A DNA stretch of 64,000 nucleotides from contig OZ038317.1 in assembly GCA_964035775.1 (NCBI GenBank), positions 2,534,261 to 2,598,260 of the forward strand, read 5' to 3'. Made by a program: the position numbers and the translations under genes. Shown one piece after another: positions 40,039 through 52,800 of the stretch. Below the pieces are notes generated by a model that saw nothing but the letters and a program-made list of their open reading frames with translations, was not told the origin of the DNA and did not search any database. Positions within the stretch are counted from its first letter, which is position 1; each line of letters starts with the position of its first letter. The stretch is from Osedax frankpressi. Lineage: Eukaryota > Annelida > Polychaeta > Sabellida > Siboglinidae.

Positions 40039-42183
40039 TGGAAGAAGGTAGATCTCCGCTGTCACTTGCTGAGAAATCTCGATCTTATATCGAATTATTT
40101 GTTTAATCGAGGCACAGTTCTTTGCCTAGACATAAGAGGTTGTGGATATGACAAAGCTGTTAGTATGCAGAATTTCTATTGTCATCTATTTATGATTGTC
40201 ATATTTCTACAAGTTTTATTCACGATGACTAGATTATAAAAATTAATAACTGATGATAAAATCATCAATATTCGTGAAACTCTTTATTTATCTCACTGTT
40301 ATTTAAAACTGATTTCACACTAATTTAGTCATATGTTATTATCATTATTATGATTTAACCAAATCTCTCCTCGTTGCAGAAACTCTTCTCTTTCTTAAAA
40401 GATTTCACGCGTCTTCATTACTTGGCCCTGAATTCTGTTGATATCCACATTTTAAACCATTTAAATCAATTAAAATTGTTAGTTCTGCATGTTTTATTTA
40501 AACTCCATTCTCCTTTAACCTCCATAAACTCCATTCTCCTTTAACCTCTGTAAACTCCATTCTCCATTAACCTCTATAAACTCCATTCTCCATTAACCTC
40601 CATAAACTCCATTCTCCTTTAACCTCCATAAACCTCCATAATCTACATCAACCTCCATAAACTCCATTAACTTCCATAAACCTCCATTCTCCTTTAACCT
40701 CCATAAACTCCTTTAACCTCCATAAACCTCCATAAACTCCATTCTCCTTTAACCTCCATAAACCTCCATAAACTCCATTCTCCATTAACCTCCATAAACT
40801 CCATTCTCCTTTAACCTCCATAAACCTCCATTCTCCTTTAACCTCCGTAAACTCCATTCTCCTTTAACCTCCATAAACTACATTCTTCATTAACCTCCAT
40901 AAACTCCATTCTCCATTAACCTCCATAAACTCCACTCTCCTTTAACCTCCATAAACCTCCATTCTCCTTTAACCTCCATAAACTCCATTCACCATTAACC
41001 TCCATAAACTACATTCTACATAAACTCCATTCTCCATTAACCTCCATAAACTCCATTCTCCTTTAATCTCCATAAACTCCATTCTCCTTTAACCTCCATA
41101 AACCTCCATTCTCCATAAACTCCATTCTCCATTAACCTCCATAAACTCAATTCTCCTTTAACCTCCATAAACCTCCATTCTCCTTTAACCTCCGTAAACT
41201 CCATTCTCCTTTAACCTCCATAAACTACATTCTCCATTAACCTCCATAAACTCCATTCTCCATTAACCTCCATAAACTCCACTCTCCTTTAACCTCCATA
41301 AACCTCCATTCTCCTTTAACCTCCATAAACTCCATTCACCATTAACCTCCATAAACTACATTCTACATAAACTCCATTCTCCATTAACCTCCATAAACTA
41401 CATTCTCCTTTAACCTCCATAAACTACATTCTCCATTAACCTCCATAAACTCTATTCTCCATTAACCTCCATAAACTCCACTCTCCTTTAACCTCCATAA
41501 ACCTCCATTCTCCTTTAACCTCCACAAACTCCATTCACCATTAACCTCCATAAACTACATTCTACATAAACTCCATTCTCCATTAACCTCCATAAACTCC
41601 ATTCTCCTTTAACCTCCATAAATCTCCATTTTCCTTTAACCTCCATAAACTCCATTCTCCATAAACTCCATTCTCCTTTAACCTCCATAAGCTCCATTCT
41701 CCATTAACCTCCATAAACTCCATTCTCCATAAACTCCATTCTCCTTTAACCTCCATAAACCTCCATTCTCCTTTAACCTCCATTCTCCATTAACCTCCAT
41801 TCTCCATTAACCTCCATAAACTCCATTAACTTCCATTAACCTCCTTTCTTATTTCACTTTAACATTACCTCAATTTCATTACATTTGATAATTCCATTTC
41901 TATGCAGCTTTAAAGTTTTATACGTAGAATTAGAAACCCAGGTGGCAAAATCAAACTTTAAATTCCGAATTGTACATTTGAGGTTTTTTCTTTATAATCT
42001 CTAATAAATTGATATTAGAATGGAGATATGTAGTAAATAATATATAAAGATTTAGACTAAACTTTTTATATATTTCTAAATAATAATATTCATCATCTTT
42101 AATATTATTTATTAACATTAACATTAACATTAACCCCTCCTAATTTATTTATTTATCAATACAGCATTCAATTTGGGATATAA
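40039..42183 (+). CDS. F-box C-half and leucine-rich repeats (last exons)
   Basis: Inferred exons are 40039-40158, 40380-40477, 41908-41982 and 42165-42183 (stop), in frame with the F-box exon ending at 26703. The sequence begins WKKVDLRCHLLRNLDLISNY, then FNRGTVLCLDIRGCG, FTRLHYLALNSVDIHILNHL, FFKVLYVELETQ and FRIVHLSIQFGI. The L-x-x-L-x-L pattern fits about four short leucine-rich repeats, the usual substrate-binding part of FBXL proteins. Donors are GTTAGT (40159), GTTAGT (40478) and GTTTTT (41983). The first two exons are convincing; the last two rest on phase and acceptor quality (CCATTTCTATGCAG, TTATCAATACAG) and are less sure. The LRR region is short compared with most FBXL proteins. 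Confidence 0.65.
40500..41850. repeat. About 26-bp intronic array CTCCATTCTCCTTTAACCTCCATAAA
   Basis: Modules CTCCATTCTCC and TTTAACCTCCATAAA (or ATTAACCTCCATAAA) alternate irregularly. A CATTCACCATTAACC variant recurs near 40991, 41338 and 41537. The array starts about 22 bp after the 5' splice site at 40478, and the consensus has no G on the transcribed strand. Confidence 0.95.
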
Positions 42184-43064
42184 AATGAAAACATACAATG
42201 GCTATAGATTTGAATTGCTGACTATAGAAATGTTTACATAATGTATATTTGTATAATATTGAAGAGATTGAAATTATTCTGTGAAATGAATGCAAATTAT
42301 AAAATATAATTTCACATAATTTTATTTATTTTAAAATTAACATTCACAGGTATTATAAAATTTTTATATAAATAAAAATATTCATCAAATCAGTATTTGA
42401 ATATTATAATAATATAGATAATGTAATATGATGAACATTTATTCTATTTTAAATAGTACATAGATATTATTTTATATAAGCAGTTTTTATAATACCACTA
42501 ATGCCAATATGTGATCTATTAAAACAATTAAACTCAATGTCATATATATTGCAGTATAAATTGATATTTAATATAAATAGTTTGTATTGACATTTTTATC
42601 TTTATGACGTGTAAGATTACATAATTGCTTCTTGCCATTTCATTTCAATTCATTAACAAGTTCAGTTGTGTAGAAATAGATAATTAAAAGTCAATCCCAC
42701 ATCGATAAAAACAAGTTTAGTTGGATACATATTACTATAAAGTTGTTTAGGTAGGAAATGCATAATATTTTCATTTAGACTTCAATATTAATGATAACAA
42801 TGATATATATTATATTATTATTTAGAAGAACGTATCATTAAACTATATAACAAATAATCCATACTTTACAAAATTAAAATGAACTAAATACAGCTTAATC
42901 TTATAAGGTATCCATAAATAAACTTTTTATTATGACCTACTTAATTACTATTTAGCCTGTAATTTATATACACCGATCATAAAAAAGGTCCATCTTATAG
43001 TCAATGCTACTACTTGTAAACGTTGCATTCTTTTTCAAGTCGTGGTAAAAAGGAGAGTGAAAAT
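42184..43064. other. AT-rich intergenic DNA between the F-box and hyaluronidase genes
   Basis: About 880 bp with no recognised gene. It should contain the poly(A) site of the upstream gene and the hyaluronidase promoter. Confidence 0.5.
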
Positions 43065-46000
43065 ATGTCAATGAGAGAAAAATGGTTACGAACGTATTAG
43101 TAACAATTATTCTATTGTTATAAGTCTAGGTAGTATAACTGAGATTTTGACTATATGTCTTGCTTGGATTACCACATTTCATTTATGTAACTAATTAACT
43201 TCATTTTCTCATAATCTAACTCAGGAAAACAGTTATAAAACAAATGTTATTGTATATACTATAACGCGTAATTTATATATAACGAGAATATTAGATATAT
43301 ATATATGTCATATTTTATTTATACAAGCTATCTTGTAGATAGCTATCTAAATATTTCTCTTGTTGAATTACAAGAGATCACGTAAATTTATTATAAATAA
43401 CTTATTAAGAAATAACTAATATGCACGTCAGCAATCTTTATACGACTTCAACGGTTTCAGTGTAAACAGCGCAGATACTAGAGTTACAATAGCTGTGATT
43501 GTTACCTTAGTCGTAGTGTCCGCGACATTAATCCACCAACCGAAAACAAACACGAAGAACAGCCCCGGAGGGGGTCAACTCAACGACTTCCACATAATCT
43601 GGAACGTTCCTAGTCAAAGGTATCTATGTTCGTTCGAAGTATTATGTTCTTTCATTTGCAATCCGGTATGACCTTTATTTATCAGCGATAGGTTAGTTTA
43701 TATAATCAATTTATTACATAATTACAATAAAGCCATAATGGTACATAGGTTTTAGTAACGATATTTTAGTTATAATATGTGTTAAATACGTCACATACCT
43801 TCAAGTATACCAACTAAGTATATAATATATTTCTATATATATAACACATAACGTAGCATAACTTCATAATATATAGGTATATAAAACATTGCTATATATA
43901 TATTTAAATACTCAAGGTAATTTCTATGGTGATCACGTGAAAATGAGCTGTAATTTATTATGCGATATTTTATTGTATCACGTTTTATTATTTATGAATT
44001 GAATAATAATGCCGTTTTTTATTAAGTAATGAGTTAATGAAGCGCCGAGTTAGTGAACAATGCAGTTTATTTATTATTTAGCAAAATAATATTTAAAAAA
44101 AATTTCATATCAAAAATATGCAGAATTTATATAAATATGGAATATTTAATTTAATATTGATATCAATTTGTTTGTTGGTGATTTAATATATATCATACGA
44201 GGTAATATATACTTAATAGGTAAATATACCTAATGCCACACCCAAGCTACTAGCCTACTCCATGTATTACCTTACCCATATAGCGTTTTATAAATAACTA
44301 CCCTCTTTACCTAAAATCAATAGCCTACCGTACAACCATTCACCTCGCCCGCTACGATACCATTAACTACACTAGCCCTACTAACATAAACACCATGCAT
44401 GCTCTATAAGCTCTAATTCCCAAACCGTCAGATGCCTCTGGAAGTACGGAGTAGATATAGGAGAAGAAAAGTATGGTATAATCAGCAATGTTAACGGCGA
44501 TGGTTGGAATGGTGAGAAGGTGTCGATATTCTACTCGAAACTCGGTCTGTATCCCTACATCGACGATAAAACCGGGTCGTTCATCAATGGCGGAATTCCT
44601 CAGGTATATAGATAGTACTAGATAGCATCTACCATTTGCACTATAACAATGGGTACGTATCTCTATTGAGTTTGTAGGGCAGTTTGAATATATTTAAAGT
44701 GAAAACACGCAAATTCCTTTTGATCTATGATCGTATTACGGGGGAATCCGTCCATTTGTAAAAAAAATGAATTTACATTTCAATTATATTTATCTGTACC
44801 TATTCGTAGTAGAGAAAGTTAATTGTATTAATTAATAATCTATAAAGATGTTAGTTAAAATATACAGAGGAATGGGATATCGATATCATTCAATTGCTCT
44901 TATCCATTTAAAAGTTAGCGTCAGGCTTAACCGTCTCCCTTAACCTTCCCAAGTTGACGAACTGGACATACCACTGGAAGAAAGTGAGAAGAGACATAAA
45001 GAAGAATATTGCAAGTAGAGACTATAGCGGATACGCGATATTAGATTACGAACCTTGGCGTCCGATTTACGATAGAAACTGGGGTTAGAAATATCAGAGA
45101 AATAAGGTGGGTAATAACTTAAAAACCAATAACATAAAAACTAATAACATAAAAACTAATAACATAAAAACTAATAACTTAAAAACTAATAACATAAAAA
45201 CTAATAACATAAAAACTAATGACATAAAAACTAATAACTTAGAAACTAATAACATAAAAACTAATAACATAAAAACTAATAACTTAAAAACTAATAACTT
45301 AAAAACTAATAACATAAAAACTAATAACTTAAAAACTAATAACTTAAAAACTAATGACATAAAAACTAATAACTTAAAAACTAATAACATAAAAACTAAT
45401 AACTTAAAAACTAATAACATAAAAACTAATAACATAAAAACTAATAACATAAAAACTAATAACTTAAAAACTAATAACATAAAAACTAATAACTTAAAAA
45501 CTAATAACATAAAAACTAATAACATAAAAACTAATAACTTAAAAACTAATAACATAAAAACTAATAACTTAAAAACTAATAACATAAAAACTAATAACAT
45601 AAAAACTAATAACTTAAAAACTAATAACATAAAAACTAATAACTTAAAAACTAATAACTTAAAAACTAATAACTTAGAAACTAATAAATTAACGCTAGGA
45701 ACACGCTATGTACTCTATATATGTCCTTAATCAGTTTGAAAATCCTGTGTTTATTATATTCGAATTATATAAAATACATATTTAATGTATATTTAAAATT
45801 ACATTACTTTATTGAGCATATAATCTGGCATTCTGGATTATGTCAGTTATTAGGTAAATTAGTATAGGTTACTATATCATATCTAACTGATTCCACTCTC
45901 ACGTGATCATTATATCTCTTCCTTTCTAAAAAAGGACGCAAGGCTGTTTATAAAGACGCATCTATAGCCCTCGTTAAGAATAGATATCCTTGTCTGAACA

Positions 46001-47506
46001 ACGAAGACGTAATAGAAATGGTAGCGAGGGGCGAATTTGAAAGGGATGCAAAGTTAGTTATTCATTTCAATATTGTTTGTTGACCTAATGTACTGTTCAC
46101 ATCATATCACACACGTTAACAATGTAAGGGTTATATCATCAGGAATCACGAAATGATCGAATAATCATATTTGCATTTAAAATCGACAACTAAATATATC
46201 GCAATCCCGTTTTATAGCATGCGATTTATAATATACAACTTATGTCACATATAACGTGATAATACATATAACGTGATAACACATATAACATATAATATGT
46301 GACATAAGTTGTATATTATATATCGTATGCAATAAAACACCCCAATAAGTTAAAAGGAATGCTCTGCTCCGTAATGTATGATTTATTGATTATTTGACAT
46401 ACAAGTCAGAGAACATAATTGCAATTAACATTCTCGTTAGAAAGTTAATGCTCGGAACATTGAAACTGGCGAAGAAAATAAGACCTTCAGGCAAGTGGGG
46501 ATATTACCATTTCTCAGACTGTTACGCGAAGGGCTCAAAGTACTGTCCAAGAATTCAACAGAAACGGAATGATAAGTTAATAACCGCAAACTATCGTCGA
46601 TAGCTACTAAAGTTCACGTGGCTTATATTACATAATATTACATAATACGTCTTATATAATTTACGCGGCCAGCTACGAACATCCATTAATCTGACCTCCG
46701 TAATAATCTTCCACCCTTACGCAGCATTGATTGGTTATTGTCGGCTAGCGACGTATTCTTCCCTTCCGGATACCTGTCGCACCACCAGAATCGCACGTTC
46801 AAGGGCGAGTACGTCAAAGGTCAAATAGCTGAGATGAAACGTTTGCGTGCGGCGTTATCGTCAACTGGTGAACACGGAATAGGCGGAGGGAAGAAGCCAC
46901 GCAAAGAGATAATGATGTACGTTCGAATCCGCTATCGTTTCCAACTCGACTACTACGATGAGGTTAGAAACTCCTTTTGTTTACGGAACATCCTAGGTTA
47001 GTTAGACCCGTTATGTTACATCTACGTTGCCAGAACATACGGCACCGTGCATACGGCGTAACCCGTAGTGAATGTAAGGTGAACTCCATTTGACCCCTGC
47101 GCGTTGAACTCTTAGATAGAAACCGCGGTGAACTCTTGGAGAGCGCTCGGATGCTACACAATGTACAAGTAAATCATAAACTTGAGTACTCTTTTAAGTA
47201 ATCCCTTAAGTGGGTATCAAAGTACTACCTCAAGTAGTAATTAAAGTATTAATATATATATTAATATAAAGTATATAAATATAATGCAATCGGCAGGCGA
47301 ACGATTATAAACCTATTCCTAAATTGGTACACAATATACAGATGGACCTGGATCAGACTATCGGCGAGGCTTACCGTTCCGGAATAGAGGGCGTGGTTAT
47401 CTGGGAGAACCACTTGATATCTCAGGACAAGGCGAGCTGTCAGAAGTGCAAACACTACATGGATAACGTGCTGGGACCTTTCATCCAGAAGCTAAACAGA
47501 CATTAA
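43065..47506 (+). CDS. Hyaluronidase (glycoside hydrolase family 56), 8 exons, about 394 aa
   Basis: Inferred exons are 43065-43093, 43461-43619, 44432-44603, 44915-45083, 45935-46052, 46441-46575, 46725-46962 and 47342-47506. They total 1185 nt and all phases agree. The N-terminus is MSMREKWLRT followed by a hydrophobic segment at about residues 18-34 (VTIAVIVTLVVVSATLI), a signal anchor or signal peptide. GH56 landmarks in order: IIWNVPSQRCLWKYGVDI, EKYGIISN, VSIFYSKLGLYPYIDD, GYAILDYEPWRPIYDRNWG (catalytic D-x-E, about D164/E166), KLAKKIRPSGKWGYYHFSDC, IDWLLSASDVFFPSGYL, and IEGVVIWENHLISQDKASCQ. Family members cleave hyaluronan or chondroitin. The Cys pairs expected of the barrel are present; there is no C-terminal EGF module. 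Exon 1 (29 nt) is the least certain. Intron 4 carries a 15-bp array, intron 5 a hairpin. An AATAAA lies at 47706. Confidence 0.9.
45107..45692. repeat. 15-bp intronic array AAAAACTAATAACAT
   Basis: About 39 copies alternate between ...AACAT and ...AACTT endings in no simple order. The array lies in hyaluronidase intron 4 and starts about 23 bp after the 5' splice site. There is no G in the consensus on the transcribed strand. Because 15 is a multiple of 3 it is open in several frames; those readings are not genes. Confidence 0.96.
46207..46340. mobile_element. Foldback/MITE-like hairpin, 26-bp perfect arms
   Basis: The arms at 46227-46252 and 46295-46320 are perfect inverted repeats (TATAATATACAACTTATGTC and onward). 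With a few mismatches the pairing extends to about 46207 and 46340. The 42-bp loop holds two copies of AACGTGATAAnACATAT. It is in hyaluronidase intron 5. It may be a small non-autonomous DNA element or simply a palindrome; no target-site duplication was confirmed. Confidence 0.45.
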
Positions 47507-48017
47507 ACGTCTTATTTTATAAAATACCCACGTACCCTGGATAGTACCTCGTGGGTGGCTTTCATTGTAACGGTATCGTAATTTCGAAATCACGTATTTC
47601 TTTCTTTACGATAGATACTCGAGAAAAGTCGTTACTGTATAATCTAACATTAATCGTAATCAAGCTGTTTTCAAATCACTAATTCTAATATCGTATTTGA
47701 TTAATAATAAAATCATCCATTGATTCTATATTCTTCATAACATTATAATTTTCTTAGAATATATTATAGAACTAATTCAATACCGAGATTAACTAACTCT
47801 TAATGTTGAATTACTATTAGAATATTCTAGAATCCAAGATTATATTATCTGGAATATAGCATATACTCATTATAACTTGTATTGTGTTAGTTATTTTAAA
47901 ATTTAGTTTAATATGTATTTATATAATTTAGCTATAAAACATATTCATCAGTTAAATATGTTACATTAATAAATTATTAAGTATTTTAAGATAGTATCAT
48001 CTGTAGTACGGTATGTC

Positions 48018-48067
<50 letters not shown>

Positions 48068-48433
48068 TGCCCGTAATATGTATATAGGTTAAATACATAC
48101 AATGTAACTCATATTCTATAGAAAGTATAAATATTACGAAAGTCATTTATTTTGAATATATATTTAATGATTATATGATAAAGCTTATAATAAAAATAAT
48201 AAAAACAATAATTTAGAATATTTTATTATTTAAAATATATTTAATGGTCCAAGATAATGATGTAAGTAATATTAATATAAGTAATAGTAAGAATACAGTA
48301 GAGGATGGGTGCTCTATTACTACATCGGATAATAATATGTAATCGACTACGAAAGACGTTTGGAAGTAGGTATTTAATAAATAAAATAATAATATATACG
48401 ACTGAAAGCGATACACGCTAGGGGGAGATACGT
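47507..48433. other. Convergent intergenic DNA between hyaluronidase and SNRPC
   Basis: About 930 bp of AT-rich sequence with a (TA)n run (about 48019-48062). It includes AATAAA at 47706 for the + gene and, on the minus strand, an AATAAA (TTTATT near 48222) suited to SNRPC. Confidence 0.6.
48019..48062. repeat. (TA)n microsatellite
   Basis: Uninterrupted TA dinucleotides between the two convergent genes. Confidence 0.95.
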
Positions 48434-49777
48434 TCAAACGTTTTCCAAGATGGATGCCGGCGGTGGTACCGAATTGTTCATTTGAACAGAGGTCATCGGA
48501 TTCGGGTGGCGAGCACCGGCCAGAGGGGATTGTAGAGGATACAACGGCATAGATTTGCAGACCTGCATCGGCATAGACGGGGGAGGGGCACGCATTCCAC
48601 CCGTCGGCATAATCTGAGGAGGTACCATAGCACCACTCGGAATCAAAGGTGGGCGTGGTAGTAGACCCCCCATGTGCATACCGCCGGGGGGACCCATCAT
48701 CGGTTGACCTGCGGGTTTGGGGTGCGGTCGAGGTCAGTCGAGATTCGGGTATTGATATATGTACAGAGAAGTGTAATTTCTCATGTTGCGTTCATTAATA
48801 CTTACACGATATATCGATATTTATAAGTATCGCTTATTTCGTATTCAATAATTATATAATATATCATTTCGAGTATATATACTTATACAATAATACTTAT
48901 AAACCTTCCTGTATTACCATGTAAGGTATTGTTGATTGCAAATAACCTATATTATGTCACATGTAGTGTACCTTTCTACATGTCACATGTCACATACTAC
49001 ATGTCACATGTAGTTACCCGGTTACTCTAGTTAAACACGAGTAATCAGTCCAAGTGCCGGGTATGCTATAAGTACAAATATGTAAGTACTAACCAATGGG
49101 CATCATAGGAGGTCCCGTTACCATTAGCGTCATTGCCATAGCTACATTGTGAACAATTGCAGTTATGGATATAGAATAACGTCAGTTCGTATTTAATATA
49201 ATGTCTAAACGGTTATCTGGGTTAAAAGGAATACGACGATTTTCATAATACTTCAGGGATAGGGTCGGAGAGCATGATACTAGAATAGCATACTCCTATA
49301 TACATATCAAGCAACACTTAGATTAAGGCTATCGTTTTACTGTCCTTCATATGTCCTATTTGTAACTTGTAATAAAATATCACACTTATTAACATTTAGA
49401 AACATAAATATTATATAACAAAATTCTCTTAAACATAACATTACAGTTTATAATGGAATCTCGAAACTAAATGTCGTTAGGTTTTTAATTATTATTGTTT
49501 GTATTTGATGCTATAAAAAGATATTAAATACATTTATTGACATAACAACACTCCATTGTAGATATATGGAGCATACAACGCTAAAAAACCACGAAATAAG
49601 ATACATAATACTACTGCACTAAATACAGATTATAATAATATTCTATTGTGTATATTAACTGCACTGACTCTGTTTTTCGATCATGCTCTTCACTTGAGTT
49701 GAAAGCCAGTTGTCGTAATATTGTCTGACATTCTCTTTGTGTTTTCGACCGCTATTGTGAGTTTTACGCACCGAAGG
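48434..49777 (-). CDS. SNRPC: U1 small nuclear ribonucleoprotein C, last three exons (5' end outside window)
   Basis: Minus-strand exons are 49669(or 49660)-49777, 49094-49141 and 48434-48708; junction phases agree. The first encodes [20 protein letters not shown] then [16 protein letters not shown], the second half of the U1C C2H2 zinc finger with both His ligands (THNSGRKH), nearly identical to the animal protein. The second gives [16 protein letters not shown]. The third is the Pro/Met/Gly-rich tail ([20 protein letters not shown]), ending SILENV. U1C stabilises the pairing of U1 snRNA with the 5' splice site. The first exon or exons (MPK..C..C part) are missing and must lie beyond 64000 on the + coordinate. 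The intron between them is thus at least 14.2 kb of satellite. The total would be about 165 aa, close to the usual 159. Confidence 0.93.
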
Positions 49778-49847
49778 CTAGATAGAGAGCGTTTACAATT
49801 GAAAGAGTGATTATGTGGAGATGAGATGAGCAATGTAATGTTATTAT

Positions 49848-52800
49848 GTTATAGTGAGTGTATTGTTATATTGTAGTGATTGTGTTGTAGTGAGTGTGTT
49901 GTAGTGAGTGTGTTGTAGTGAGTGTGTGTAGTGAGTGTGTTGTAGTGAGTGTGTGTAGTGAGTGTGTTGTAGTGAGTGTGTTGTAGTGAGTGTGTTGTAG
50001 TGAGTGTGTTGTAGTGAGTGTGTTGTAGTGAGTGTATTGTAGTGAGTGTGTTGAAGTGAGTGTGTTGTAGTAAGTGTGTGTAGTGAGTGTGTTGTAGTGA
50101 GTGTGTTGTAGTGAGTGTGTTGTAGTGAGTGAGTGTAGTGAGGGTGTTGTAGTGAGTGTGTTGTAGTGAGTGTGTTGTAGTGAGAGTGTTGTAGTGAGTA
50201 TGTTGTAGTGAGTATGTTGTAGTGAGTGTGTGTAGTGAGTGTGTTGTAGTAAGTGTGTTGTAGTGAGTGAGTGTAGTGAGTGTGTTGTAGTGAGTGTGTT
50301 GTAGTGAGTGTGTTGTAGTGAGTGTGTGTAGTGAGTGTGTTGTAGTGAGTGTGTTGTAGTGAGTGTGTTGTAGTGAGTGTGTTGTAGTGAGTGTGTTGTA
50401 GTGAGTGTGTTGTAGTGAGTGTGTTGTAGTGAGTGTGTTGTAGTGAGTATGTTGTAGTGAGTGTGTTGTAGTGAGTGTGTTGTAGTGAGTGTGTTGTAGT
50501 GAGTGTGTTGTAGTGAGTGTGTTGTAGTGAGTGTGTTGTAGTGAGTGTGTTGTAGTGAGTATGTTGTAGTGAGTGTGTGTAGTGAGTGTGTTGTAGTGAG
50601 TGTGTTGTAGTGAGTGAGTGTAGTGAGTGTGTTGTAGTGAGTGTGTTGTAGTGAGTGTGTTGTAGTGAGTGTGTTGTAGTGAGTGTGTTGTAGTGAGTGT
50701 GTGTGTGTGTAGTGAGTGTGTTGTAGTGAGTGTGTTGTAGTGAGTGTGTTGTAGTGAGTGTGTTGTAGTGAGTGTGTTGTAGTGAGTGTGTTGTAGTGAG
50801 TGTGTTGTAGTGAGTGTGTTGTAGTGAGTGTGTTGTAGTGAGTGTGTTGTAGTGAGTGTGTGTGTGTGTAGTGAGTGTGTTGTAGTGAGTGTGTTGTAGT
50901 GAGTGTGTTGTAGTGAGTGTGTTGTAGTGAGTGTGTTGTAGTGAGTGAGTGTAGTGAGTGTGTTGTAGTGAGTGTGTTGTAGTGAGTGTGTTGTAGTGAG
51001 TGTGTTGTAGTGAGTGTGTTGTAGTGAGTGTGTTGTAGTGAGTGTGTTGTAGTGAGTGTGTTGTAGTTTGTGTGTTGTAGTGAGTGTGTTGTAGTGAGTA
51101 TGTTGTAGTGAGTATGTTGTAGTGAGTGTGTTGTAGTGAGTGTGTTGTAGTGAGTGTGTTGTAGTGAGTGTGTTGTAGTGAGTGTGTTGTAGTGAGTGTG
51201 TTGTAGTGAGTGTGTTGTAGTGAGTGTGTTGTAGTGAGTGTGTTGTAGTGAGTGAGTTGTAGTGAGTGAGTTGTAGTGAGTGTGTTGTAGTGAGTATGTT
51301 GTAGTGAGTGTGTTGTAGTGAGTGTGTTGTAGTGAGTATGTTGTAGTGAGTGTGTTGTAGTGAGTGTGTTGTAGTGAGTGTGTTGTAGTGAGTGTGTTGT
51401 AGTGAGTATGTTGTAGTGAGTGTGTTGTAGTGAGTGTGTGTGTAGTGAGTGTGTTGTAGTGAGTGTGTTGTAGTGAGTGTGTTGTAGTGTGTGTGTGTGT
51501 GTGTAGTGAGTGTGTTGTAGTGAGTGTATTGTAGTGAGTGTGTTGTAGTGAGTGTGTTGTAGTGTGTGTGTGTGTGTGTAGTGAGTGTGTTGTAGTGAGT
51601 GTATTGTAGTGAGTGTGTTGTAGTGAGTATGTTGTCGTGAGTGTGTTGTAGTGAGTGTGTTGTAGTGAGTATGTTGTAGTGAGTATGTTGTAGTGAGTGT
51701 GTTGTAGTGAGTGTGTTGTAGTGAGTGTGTTGTAGTGAGTGTGTTGTAGTGAGTGTGTTGTAGTGAGTGTGTTATAGTGAGTGTGTTGTAGTGAGTGTGT
51801 TGTAGTGAGTGTGTTGTAGTGAGTGTGTTGTAGTGAGTGTGTTGTAGTGAGTGTGTTGTAGTGAGTGTGTTGTAGTTAGTGTGTTGTAGTGAGTGTGTAG
51901 TGAGTGTGTTGTAGTGAGTGTGTTGTAGTGAGTGTGTTGTAGTGAGTGTGTTGTAGTGAGTGTGTTGTAGTGAGTGTGTTGTAGTGAGTGTGTTGTAGTG
52001 AGTGTGTTGTAGTGAGTGTGTTGTAGTGAGTGTGTTGTAGTGAGTGTGTTGTAGTGAGTGTGTTGTAGTGAGTGTGTTGTAGTGAGTGTGTTGTAGTGAG
52101 TGTGTTGTAGTGAGTATGTTGTAGTGAGTGTGTTGTAGTGAGTGTGTTGTAGTGAGTGTGTTGTAGTGAGTGAGTTGTAGTGAGTGAGTTGTAGTGAGTG
52201 AGTTGTAGTGAGTGTGTTGTAGTGAGTATGTTGTAGTGAGTGTGTTGTAGTGAGTATGTTGTAGTGAGTGTGTGTGTAGTGAGTGTGTTGTAGTGAGTGT
52301 GTTGTAGTGAGTGTGTTGTAGTGAGTATGTTGTAGTGAGTGTGTGTGTAGTGAGTGTGTTGTAGTGAGTGTGTTGTAGTGAGTGTGTTGTAGTGAGTGTG
52401 TTGTAGTGAGTGTGTTGTAGTGTGTGTGTGTGTAGTGAGTGTGTTGTAGTGAGTGTATTGTAGTGGGTGTGTTGTAGTGGGTGTGTTGAAGTGAGTGTGT
52501 GGTGTAATGAGTATGTTGTAGTGAGTGTGTTGTAGTGAGTGTGTGTAGTGAGTGTGTTGTAGTGAGTATGTTGTCGTGAGTGTGTTGTAGTGAGTGTGTT
52601 GTAGTGAGTATGTTGTAGTGAGTATGTTGTAGTGAGTGTGTTGTAGTGAGTGTGTTGTAGTGAGTGTGTTGTAGTGAGTGTGTTGTAGTGAGTGTGTTAT
52701 AGTGAGTGTGTTGTGGTGAGTGTGTTGTAGTGAGTGAGTTGTAGTGAGTGAGTTGTAGTGAGTGTGTTGTAGTGAGTGTGTTGTAGTTAGTGTGTTGTAG

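Noticed and set aside
40380-40490. Alternative donor GTTTTA at 40491 for the LRR exon
   Set aside because: It gives phase 0, which meets a stop at the next good acceptor (41908); GTTAGT at 40478 gives the phase that stays open.
45094-45730. About 200-codon ORFs on both strands (KTNNIKTNNL, LLVFMLLVF)
   Set aside because: A 15-bp array within hyaluronidase intron 4, open because 15 is divisible by 3.
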